NCBI RefSeq assembly: GCF_020360975.1 | Contig: NW_025408685.1 | Span: 744,001 to 808,000 of the forward strand | Length of the DNA stretch: 64,000 bases | Source of the DNA: Hirsutella rhossiliensis | Taxonomy: Eukaryota > Ascomycota > Sordariomycetes > Hypocreales > Ophiocordycipitaceae | Direction: 5' to 3' | The notes under the pieces: model-generated | Told to the model about the DNA's origin: nothing | Database searches by the model: none | Seen by the model: the letters and a program-made list of their open reading frames with translations, nothing else | Made by a program: the position numbers and the translations under genes | Shown: one piece after another, positions 55,839 through 64,000 of the stretch | Layout of the letters: each line of letters begins with the position of its first letter | How positions within the stretch are numbered: the stretch's first letter is position 1

Positions 55839-57178
55839 ATGCTGTCTAGCTGTTTTTACTGCACATTGCTAAACTTCCATTGATTGAAATAGGCCACATC
55901 AGCCATGCTAGCAGCGGTGCTGTTGTGATGTGCATCTCACTTTTGGCTGGGTGGTCCATGCGACAAAGTTCTCTGCGGACTACTATGCCCTGCTCTACCA
56001 GCTGCAGATTATCTTGGATGATAATAAGTCCGCCTTACGACGAAGAGATATAGCCGCCAAGTGTAAGTGAGAAGATAAGAGAAGAGAAAGAGGTGGAAGA
56101 TGTGGGGTGCTTGGCGACTGATAGTAGACGTCAACCCCAAGAACCGGTATTAAGGCAAGTTCGCCCTGCCGCCTGGAAGTGGGAAGTTGTTGGAGTGATG
56201 CTGTACAATAAGTAAGTCCTGTCGATACTTCTCACCTTGGGAGCATTTCGGCGTTTTCGTATGGGATGGAGACGCCAACGATCTGACCTGCCCGCCAGGG
56301 CGGCCACGATTATCTCACGGAGGATGAGCCGAGCAAGCATGAAGATCGGGGACTGAAGAACTCTTGATTCTATATATAAGTGATAGTGAGAAGTTGGCTT
56401 CTTATACTTGTGACGTTGGGTTGAGTGCCGATATCGCCACTCAGGCAGCCTAGATGACGATGTCATCTAGAAGGTTCGAATCCATCACTAATATGGCAGT
56501 ACGAACAGCCACGACCTAAAATATGGGCCAGCTGTGCGAATATGGAAATCAGATTGTTGGAGGCTGATACATCCTGTGTGACAATGTTCATTATCTGGTT
56601 AAACGGAGACAATGAGGAAGGCTACCCCATCGAAGTCTTCAATGAACGCGGCTGTAGGGTTCAGTCGACTTACGTTTCAGCAAGTAAGAAGCGCTATGCC
56701 GTTACGTGTGCTTCGTCTCCTACATAGAACAACGACCTTGGTGCCCGAGCCTGTCCGAATCTCACGTTAATGCTAAACAGTAGCGCAAATGCCGAGGCCT
56801 CCAGCCCCGACACCAGTTGGAGAAATCGTTCCGTGGTATCAGACAATAAATGGCGAGCGACCCGACGATGAGTCGATGACCCGGCATACTGTACCAGTAC
56901 CACCCATAGGTTCTCGCACCTCGTGATGATCCTAGGGGTGAGTCCCCATGTGTTCTCGCCGTGCGGTGATCAAGCCGACAGACGGGATGCGGCGGTGCGA
57001 GAAGTGGATTTTGGATGCGACAAGACAGCAGCAGGATCGCAGCTTGTCTCGCAACACCTTCTCAAAAAGCCGCCCCACTGCAGCCGGTACGGGATCCTTA
57101 CACCATCTTCTACAGATAATGATTGCCGGACCTACAGAGTTCTTGTCCCTCACGTATTGCAACGTCGGGGGCGGCGGG
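55839..57178. other. 1.3 kb without a confident gene, left of a solo LTR
   Basis: Contains short open frames (for example ATG at 56542, 61 codons) and a tRNA-like fragment. Sequence at 56923-57178 is open in two frames up to the solo LTR and may be part of a gene broken by it, but no domain is recognised. Confidence 0.35.
56379..56489 (+). other. tRNA-like or tRNA-derived sequence
   Basis: GGTTCGAATCC at 56473-56483 is a perfect pol III B-box. TGGGTTGAGTGCC near 56417 resembles an A-box. AGTGAT at 56379 and ATCACT at 56484-56489 could pair as an acceptor stem. Just before the B-box a perfect 9-bp stem, CTAGATGAC (56450-56458) with GTCATCTAG (56462-56470), has a 3-base loop. The full cloverleaf does not close, so it is more likely a degenerate tRNA or SINE head than a working gene. 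Confidence 0.3.
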
Positions 57179-57393
57179 TGTAAGGCGCACACACAACTAA
57201 ACAGAGAGTGAGGAACGGGGGTCAATCATTCAATTCATTGATCTCTGACGAGCTCCATCAGGTGCTATGCAACCCTACTTTTATAACCACGAGAGGCCTC
57301 CCAGCCCCGTGCTTTTCCCTGGAAAAGTCACTCCAGCCAGTGGTTGGAATCAACCAGCCATCTACCGTGGTCAAGCACTTTAGGCGCGTGACA
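57179..57393 (-). repeat. solo LTR related to the gypsy element
   Basis: 215 bp, starting TGTAAGGCGCACACACAAC and ending TTTAGGCGCGTGACA. It shares its first 70 or so bases and its terminus with the 185-bp gypsy LTRs but has a different middle (GAGGCCTCCCAGCCCC). GCGGG at 57174-57178 and at 57394-57398 is a 5-bp target duplication, so this is a complete insertion reduced by LTR-LTR recombination. Orientation is taken from similarity to the element at 49106-54774. Confidence 0.9.
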
Positions 57394-58719
57394 GCGGGGT
57401 AAAACCGTCTTGGGTCCCTTACAATGCCGTTTTACAAGCCGTCAAACCACACCCAAACAGGCACTAAATGTCTTGAAGTTCCGGCAAGTCGCTGCGCAAC
57501 AGCCGGAAGGCCTCCTCCCCCGACCATCTTTTTTGGAGTAGTGGTGTCGTTACGGTACAGTGAGGCTCAGGTGCACAGCACCGAGTTTTAGTGCCCACTA
57601 AACTCGGAATTAAATCCTATCTCCTTGCTGCCCTAGCTACCCATGGGTGACCTGGTTGACTCGACCATGGGCCGTTCTTCGCGACAGTTGCAGGGCCTTA
57701 TGTAATTGTCAACTGCGTGAGTTTTGCAAGAAAATTGGCCAAACCGAAATGCCATTCTGTCGGGATGGATGCCACACTTGACGAGGGCATGAGCGTATCA
57801 TTGGTAAGTCAACACACTGCAGCCAAGACCTGCTACAGGCGATGAACGCCACTCGTAGCGAAGCTCCAGAACACAATGCTCAGAATTTCTTTACGTATTA
57901 CTTCGTGAATTCGGAAGGAGGTCAATTTGTGAGTACCTACCAGCCCACGGCATTCCATGTTGTGATGTCCAGCCAAGAGTGGTCTACGCGACGGCATCCA
58001 TAAAAAAAATTAGCCAAAGTTAGCTGTTGATGTCGAGAAGAAGGTCCGAACGAGTTGACGTCTCTAGGTCTCTCTAGGTAATACAGCTTGAAACCAGGTA
58101 AGAAGGGAAGTCTGCAGACTGTTATTTATTCTTCCTAGACCACTGAGGGTCCGGAGGATCTCCTATTCGAACGGGGACCCTTGAGGAGTCCGGCATAACT
58201 ATCACTGGCTCGGGGACCTCGAGAGACTGAACTATCGATCCAAAAGCTAGCAGAGCTATTTGATCGGGGAGATGGAGCTGATGTTGCTGACGTAGATGAC
58301 TTACGTGGCCTTCAGTAAGTGGCAAGAAGTGCCCTCTTCCTGATAGAATGTATACTATACCTGAAAACGGGATATCAACTTGGGAGAAGCTTGGAGGGAT
58401 ACAAAAGGGGCTGTTTGGACGGGAAAAGGGCAACTGGGGCAGAGCAATCAACACATGCACATCACAGACTATCAGATCATCTGGGAATCTACCTACGAAA
58501 TGTCCCTTTATTCACTTTTATGCCCACTTTTGATCTCTCCTTCGCGAGAGTTGATCTACACTTCTTGGTACGACATACGACCCATCCAGTGATGAGACGA
58601 ATGAGTGCCTAAGCCCAAATATATTTGAGAACAGGGGCGAGATTAAGCACAAAAGACATAACTTGCAGCTCATCTAGATTGAACATATAGATCTTCACGT
58701 ACGAAGCGACCGTGGTTAA
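57394..58719. other. 1.3 kb, LTR debris and short open frames
   Basis: Contains a 64-bp repeat (57623-57686). A small open frame at 57842 (MNATRSEAPEHNAQNFFTYY, FVNSEGGQF) precedes a possible GTGAGT...TCCAG intron and could be an exon of a decayed gene. The open frames at 58319-58612 are overlapping and without domains. Confidence 0.35.
57623..57686. repeat. 64-bp dispersed repeat, copy 1 (LTR terminus fragment)
   Basis: CCTTGCTGCCCTAGCTACCC through CGTTCTTCGCGACA is identical to 63412-63475. It ends in CA, which fits an LTR end. Sequences to the left of the two copies differ. Confidence 0.85.
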
Positions 58720-59163
58720 ATGGAAAATAGTATTTCTTCCGCTGGATTTGCGCAACTTCGTCAAAAGGAGTCGCAGCGGGCAACTACTCGAGTCGCCCCA
58801 ATGAAGACAGCGCACATTCAAATACCCGACAGTGTCTTGCGACTGGCTCATGCTAGACGTCGAGTTTTTGTCATGTATGAGACCGATAAGAGAATTCGGT
58901 CTAGTAAAGACGACAGAAGGAAGCAAGCAAGAGCTCGAATGTCTCGAAGGGAGAGTCACCCACAAAGCGGGAGCTTCGCAGCCGAGGTCGAAAAAGCAGA
59001 AGCCACACTTCGGCTAACATCGTGGTTCCTCTCCGCTCTAGCGAGCCGGGAAAACGCATGTTCAGTGGTGGCACAGGAAAGCGACAGAAGCAGGCACGAG
59101 GCTGAAGAGGCAATTTCCAAGTGTAAACAAGAAACGATAGAAGCAATACGAACCTTTGTGTAG
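58720..59163 (+). CDS. small hypothetical protein with coiled coil
   Basis: 147 codons from a true ATG (MENSISSAGFAQLRQKESQR) to a stop at 59161-59163. The middle is basic (RSSKDDRRKQARARMSRRES) and the C-terminal third is amphipathic and probably coiled (AEVEKAEATLRLTSWFL; SDRSRHEAEEAISKCKQETI). No family recognised. Its reverse strand also has a long open frame, so this could be chance, but the codon content looks coding. Unclear whether it is a complete gene or an exon. Confidence 0.4.
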   Translation: MENSISSAGFAQLRQKESQRATTRVAPMKTAHIQIPDSVLRLAHARRRVFVMYETDKRIRSSKDDRRKQARARMSRRESHPQSGSFAAEVEKAEATLRLTSWFLSALASRENACSVVAQESDRSRHEAEEAISKCKQETIEAIRTFV

Positions 59164-60068
59164 GATTTTCCGAACATGATGCTTAACTCTTAGTCTACCG
59201 GTATGCCTCTGTTTTGCATACTTGATACGGAGGAGTCGAAAACAGCAGGTATACCTCCCCATTTGCGCTATAACGCATCTAAAATTCACTGCGCTGAGGC
59301 GAACGTACATGATAAGCGCGTGAAACGCAACGAAAAGTCACCCGCTGATGGATCCTTTTCGAAAGATCTTGAAAGATGAATCTCCAACCTCATCCTGATA
59401 GAGCTCCATGGTAGTGAAGTAGAGAAAGGGGGCTTTCGCGTCTTGAAAGCCCTCACACTACCCCCTCTTTTCTGGTGGCAGATCTGCGGTCAACTCGTGC
59501 CTTGGCTAATCCATAAAACATATAAGGAACTATTATTTCTACACTACGTGTTGGCCTACACGTTTACTGGGGCGTAACGGTTACCTGACAAATATCGTTG
59601 CGTTGCCCCCCCTCAGGATTTATCTCACCTTAAAATCAGCCTTTATTAGCCACAGAAGGTGCCAATTTAACAGACAAGTCAGCCTATCAATTTGTCTGCT
59701 GCGTGCGGGAGCAATACAGTATGCAAGCCGGGCGCGAAAGCTTGTGAGTGTTTCTACTCAGTGAGGCAGAACTGGCGACCAAACCATTTTATTCGTCGCT
59801 ATCGCACAAATCCGAGAGATGCAAAGTCATTTACTCACCTTTCAACCTCGGCAATCCAGACAAGCTCGCCGCAGTCGCCTTCAGACTTCTATCTTCATCC
59901 GTCACGAACTACGTATTCCCAAACTCGGACGTAGGTGTCGCCGTGGGTCAGTGGGCTTGAGCTCTAGTTCCTCGCGTTCTAATTCTTTGCGCCCAAACTG
60001 ACGCCGTCGGCAGTCTCGAATTGCGGTCTCTACAGCCAAAGGATAGCCATTGCCCACCAATATCTAAG
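59164..60068. other. 905 bp upstream of the cyclin gene
   Basis: Open frames here lack domains and overlap each other. The sequence probably includes the cyclin promoter and leader. The cyclin frame is open back to 60021 but without an ATG before 60069. Confidence 0.4.
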
Positions 60069-60995
60069 ATGCTTCCCCGATCTCCCACTGTCGATGCCTT
60101 CAACCAGCAAGCACTCAGGCACTTTGGAAACCAGCCAGTCAGCAGCGATATGATCGCGTATCTCGCGAGGATCGTGGACCGTGTAGTAAGCCACGGTTCA
60201 CCACCTCCGCTCACGAGCCCGTGCGCCTCTCTTCAGCAGAAGGATTCGACGCCCTTTCCTTCTGAACTACTTCAGTATGGAGCTTGCTGGTATGAGCCTG
60301 AGAAGTCTAGGCTACCGGCACTGGAGGAGTTCATCGCGAATCTAGTAGTCTCATCGGAGGTCAGAGCCTTACCGCTCATGTCGACTCTCGTCTATCTCAA
60401 CCGCCTCAAGTCAAAGCTGAATACGACAGCCCATGGCGTCTCTTCTACACCACATCGCATATTCCTAGCGTCACTCGTCGTGGCCGTCAAATTTCTCGAT
60501 GATAGTCCACCCAAAAACAAACACTGGGTGTTTCACTCTAGCGTCCAGACTGCTACCTCGGCTCTTCAGTTCACCCAAGGCGATGTGAATAAGATGGAAG
60601 CGCAGCTCATATGTCACCTAGATTGGGATCTGACAATGAGCGAGCAGGACTTGTGCGCCGCACTGGCGCCATTCTTAGAGCCGCTACCGCTGAATATTGG
60701 CAAGGGGCGCGCAAGAAAGAAAGCATGGCGAGAAGATGAGGCAAAACTGATTCAAGACCTAGAAAGGTCCATTCCGAAGTGGACTGCAGGTAGCTACGGC
60801 CAGGGCGCTTCCAGTCAGGACGATCGATCCTTGCGTGAGTACAAACGAGTCTTAGTGGCAGCGCTTGGCCAACTCACTGCCTTGGTGAATTGGAAAGCAC
60901 CGAGAACAATACCGCCGAGCAGCAGAAACGACACGTTGCATGAATCTGGGAGTCAAACCGATGAAATACGGCACAAAGAAGACGTGCCTCGCTGA
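60069..60995 (+). CDS. Pcl-type (Pho85-associated) cyclin
   Basis: 308 residues, single exon from ATG 60069 (MLPRSPTVDAFNQQALRHFG). Cyclins of this group bind and direct the Pho85/Cdk5-type kinase in cell-cycle start, polarity and nutrient signalling (established for yeast Pcl proteins). The cyclin box is at about residues 75-200: LPALEEFIANLVVSSEV, LPLMSTLVYLNRLKSKLNTT, HRIFLASLVVAVKFLDDSPP and NKMEAQLICHLDWDLTMSEQ show the helical pattern with the hallmark R-[IL]-FLA and K-F--D motifs of the PCL1/2/9 branch. The C-terminal 100 residues are polar and likely disordered. No break is visible. It is the clearest intact host gene in the window. Confidence 0.85.
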   Translation: MLPRSPTVDAFNQQALRHFGNQPVSSDMIAYLARIVDRVVSHGSPPPLTSPCASLQQKDSTPFPSELLQYGACWYEPEKSRLPALEEFIANLVVSSEVRALPLMSTLVYLNRLKSKLNTTAHGVSSTPHRIFLASLVVAVKFLDDSPPKNKHWVFHSSVQTATSALQFTQGDVNKMEAQLICHLDWDLTMSEQDLCAALAPFLEPLPLNIGKGRARKKAWREDEAKLIQDLERSIPKWTAGSYGQGASSQDDRSLREYKRVLVAALGQLTALVNWKAPRTIPPSSRNDTLHESGSQTDEIRHKEDVPR

Positions 60996-61985
60996 GACCG
61001 CCACGCGTGAGCGTTGACCGTTGACCCAGTCAACGCCGTCGGAGAAGTCCTCTGGGACCGGGGAGTCGGCGGCGTTTGGGTTGGCTGGGAGCTGGCTTGG
61101 GCGGGCACCCGCTCGAAAGCCTCGGACGGTGTCTTGGGTAGAGCCCGTTTTGCTTTGCCACGGGGAGTGACTTCGAGCAAGCTGTTGCTTCATGACGCCA
61201 TTTCAAGGAAATACCGCCCAGCCAAGGAACAAAACTTGATGATAACTCTACCAGTCATCGCCTGCCGCCGTGAGGACCTTCTGATTCTGCCACTTCTTCC
61301 ATATGGCTGTCGCATTTGACGAGGCACCCGAGTGCGGGTTGCGCAGACCAAGGAAGAAGCGTGGGCTACTTCCGGCTGCACACCATCTTTTCGTGGAGTG
61401 TATGTCAGACTATTGATTCAAATTACACTGCTATCACGACTTTGCAAAGCGGTACATCGACGTTCTCGGGAAGTTGCGTTCCGGGGTTGGGGAGCATGGA
61501 ATAGAGGGCGTTTGCCAGCAAGCGGGGTGACTGCCATCCCGGACCATACCCGCTTTTCTGCGGCCGGCTGGACAGTACAGATTCATCTCAACATTCGCGC
61601 CCAAACATGATATAGGTGCATTGAGAAAATCCGATGCTAGACTTTGTATTGGCCTCTTTCAGGCGGGAGGTCCGCGTGGTTTTTCTCTAAGCCGTGTCGT
61701 TCACCATTTGTCTACATTTTATGTCTCCTTGCCCATCTCGCGGCGGCTGGTGGGGTTTGGTAATTGCATCCCTGCAGAGTGTGGCAGCCTTAATAAGAGG
61801 GTGGTGCGTTTCCTCTGCCATGTATGGTGACTCGCAGATCAATGACACCCTACCTCATGAGCGACGTGGGAGGAACATGAGAAGATGGTGTTCCGCTGTT
61901 CCCATTGCCATTGCAAGAGGGGAAACGTAATAAGTATAAGTACAGCTGGCTTCCTCCCGGTGTCGTCCTGGGTATCCCAGAGCAT
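60996..61985. other. 990 bp without a supportable gene
   Basis: A minus-strand ORF of 113 codons (60852-61193) overlaps the cyclin 3' end and is probably a shadow. Nothing else recognised. Confidence 0.4.
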
Positions 61986-62625
61986 GCCCTTGAAACGAGC
62001 CCTTGAGATGAGCCCTTGAGGAGAGCCACCGAGCCCTTGAGACGAGCCCTTGAGACGAGCCCTTGAGACGAGCCCTTGAGACGAGCCCTCGAGACGAGCC
62101 CTTGAGACGAGCCCTTGAGATGAGCCCTTGAGATGAGCCCTTGAGGAGAGCCACCGAGCCCTTGAGACGAGCCCTTGAGACGAGCCCTTGAGACGAGCCC
62201 TTGAGACGAGCCCTCGAGACGAGCCCTTGAGACGAGCCCTTGAGATGAGCCCTTGAGATGAGCCCTTGAGGAGAGCCACCGAGCCCTTGAGACGAGCCCT
62301 TGAGACGAGCCCTTGAGACGAGCCCTTGAGACGAGCCCCGAGACGAGCCCTTGAGACGAGCCCTTGAGATGAGCCCTTGAGATGAGCCCTTGAGGAGAGC
62401 CACCGAGCCCTTGAGACGAGCCCTTGAGACGAGCCCTTGAGACGAGCCCTTGAGACGAGCCCTTGAGATGAGCCCTTGAGATGAGCCCTTGAGGAGAGCC
62501 ACCGAGCCCTTGAGACGAGCCCTTGAGACGAGCCCTTGAGATGAGCCCTTGAGATGAGCCCTTTGAGACGAGCCCTCGAGACGAGCCCTTGAGACGAGCC
62601 CTTGAGACGAGTCCTCGGGATGAGT
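61986..62625. repeat. minisatellite, 15-bp unit with higher-order period
   Basis: About 43 units of GAGCCCTTGAGACGA and its variant ending in ATGA. A distinct spacer GAGAGCCACC recurs at 62021, 62146, 62271, 62395 and 62494, so blocks of eight units plus spacer (125, 125, 124 and 99 bp) have themselves been duplicated. All three minus-strand frames remain open across it, which is a property of a stop-free multiple-of-three repeat and not evidence of coding. Confidence 0.96.
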
Positions 62626-63213
62626 CCACGCGATGAGCCCTAAAGACTTGTCGACGTTTGAACCGTCATTGTTGGTGTTTGAAGTTGATATTGGTTCTCT
62701 AGCTCGTGGTTCGACTTGGGTAGAAGTTCTCCAAGAGCTTATCATCTTTTTTGATTTATTGTGCCCGATGATTAAGTACCCGCTACCCTTTCGGGGGCAT
62801 TGGAATTAGGACTTCATTCTGAAAGATGTGTTGAGTGTTTTCTTTTGGTAATGGCGTGAACACATCATGCTGGCAAAGATTACTTGTTTCTATCCTGCTA
62901 AGACGCTAGTATTCAGATTTAACGTCCTCAGATCAATAAAAAAATACGGGTAAGCTATGCGTGGGGTTGTAGGATTCACCATACAAGGCCAAATAATGCT
63001 TGCAGAAAGCATTTGCCTTGATTTAACAGCTCAACAAGTCGCCGCTATATTCCAGACCATCACTCTAGTGGGGTTCAGGTACAGCGTCCGGGCTTCAGTG
63101 TTCATTTAAACTTTGAATTAAGCCACTTTGGGCTGCTTGAAAGTCACGGCCAGGTAGCAACCGCGAAACCGAACGTATGGCTCTCACGAAGAAAGTCAGC
63201 AGAAAAGGCATAT
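62626..63213. other. AT-rich gap, no gene
   Basis: No open frame of note. A run of A residues at 62938-62945 and general AT-richness. Confidence 0.4.
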
Positions 63214-63475
63214 TGTAGTTTCATTGTATACCTTGTCTCTGTCCTCCTCCTTTCTGCCCTAAACCCAAGCCCCTATTTATATCCCTCTTTCGTAGTAAAG
63301 GTAATGTGTTCAGGAGGCTGGGGACCTGAGGTCCCCAGCCTCTCGACTGGAGATGTTCCAGTCTTTCAAGAGGAGCTTTCAGCCTCCTCGTTCAGACCTG
63401 GTTATCAGCTCCCTTGCTGCCCTAGCTACCCATGGGTGACCTGGTTGACTCGACCATGGGCCGTTCTTCGCGACA
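63214..63475. repeat. LTR-like sequence with perfect hairpin
   Basis: From TGTAGTTTCATTG to CGTTCTTCGCGACA, with a TATA-like CTATTTATATCC near 63270. GAGGCTGGGGACC at 63314-63326 and its exact complement GGTCCCCAGCCTC at 63330-63342 form a 13-bp stem with a 3-base loop. The last 64 bp (63412-63475) are identical to 57623-57686. Flanking pentamers (CATAT, ATAGC) do not match, so the left boundary is uncertain. Confidence 0.45.
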
Positions 63476-64000
63476 ATAGCAGATGAATGATTGCCCAACC
63501 GCTGCAATCAATTTTTGATAGGTCTAGAAATTAACTCCTGGCTATATGGACATGTTGCCATGTTATATAGCTGTTAAATCAAGGCAGACACTCTTTCTGC
63601 AAGCATTATTCAGCCTTGAATTGTGAATCCTAATAACCCCACGGATAACTTACTGTCAGAGGGAGCAGACTGACGGTCTAATCCGCACACGTATAAACTC
63701 CGGTGAAAGAGGCAGGTCAGACACAGGGACTTGAGTCAGGTATCGATACAGTAGAGGAACATTGCCCTAATCAGGATACACGGGAATTGGCCCTGATTCA
63801 GGCCCTCCACGGGTCCAAGATTGGTATCTATTCGTATAAATACCCCCTCAATGTCGCACAGATAGATAGAAAACATGCATCATCGTTTGGACTCAATTGT
63901 GCCTGCCCTTATCCTTCCGCCCGCGCTCTCAGCTTGCTGAGACTTACCCATTGATTGATCTGCGGACGCTAAACCTAAACCTCACTGTATATACCATGGA
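63476..64000. other. right edge, possible further LTR sequence
   Basis: An 83-codon open frame at 63703-63954 begins with a non-ATG codon and has no domain. A TATA-like CGTATAAATACCCCC at about 63833-63847 and the terminal similarity to 45355-45380 suggest an LTR fragment that runs past the window end. Confidence 0.3.

Noticed and set aside
60852..61193. 113-codon minus-strand ORF overlapping the cyclin 3' end
   Set aside because: It starts with ATG but has no domain, and its last third is antisense to the intact cyclin gene.
61839..62745. Three long overlapping minus-strand open frames (146-296 codons)
   Set aside because: All come from a 15-bp stop-free minisatellite. Being open in all three frames at once argues against coding.
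1..64000. Starship-type giant element
   Set aside because: No tyrosine-recombinase captain (DUF3435-like) sequence was seen in any frame. The mobile DNA is explained by Helitron, copia, gypsy and pogo units.

Overview
The window looks like nuclear DNA of a filamentous ascomycete (Pezizomycotina, plausibly a sordariomycete; this is inference). The evidence is short GT-AG introns of about 40-80 bp, a Pho85-type cyclin, F-box and ankyrin remnants, and a transposon set typical of such fungi: Helitrons, a Fot1/pogo element, Ty1/copia elements and a chromodomain Ty3/gypsy element. It is a repeat-rich accessory or subtelomere-like stretch with few intact host genes.

Layout. 1-19400 holds two Helitron units in head-to-tail tandem. 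In each, a long Rep/helicase gene lies on the minus strand (1-5907, cut by the window edge; 9509-17005). A divergently transcribed, uncharacterised split gene lies beside it on the plus strand (7267-8774; 17520-18841), and a decayed duplicate of its first exon sits at 6422-6560. Both Rep/helicase genes are broken by frameshifts. 19433-22850 is a truncated copia fragment. 23361-31394 is a copia element with two 201-bp LTRs that look identical and a GATAC target duplication. It is inverted relative to the fragment and is itself split by a 1849-bp Fot1/pogo transposon (25039-26887, 44-bp terminal inverted repeats, TA duplication).

31400-49100 carries host sequence: a spliced four-helix membrane protein gene (31481-32170), broken ankyrin and F-box genes, a 15-bp minisatellite (37099-37456), a possible Ulp1-like gene (37782-38843) followed in tandem by an ATP-grasp-like gene (38966-40291), and several poorly resolved multi-exon genes. 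49106-54774 is a chromovirus-type gypsy element with two 185-bp LTRs that look identical and a GGATC duplication. It appears to have landed inside a host gene. A related solo LTR (57179-57393, GCGGG duplication) lies further right.

55800-64000 contains an intact Pcl-type cyclin gene (60069-60995), a small coiled-coil ORF, a second 15-bp minisatellite with a roughly 125-bp higher-order period (61986-62625) and LTR-like debris.

The most interesting item is the conserved divergent pairing of the Helitron Rep/helicase gene with a two-exon gene of unknown function. In one copy the apparent stop codon between the exons is really the first bases of a 5' splice site.
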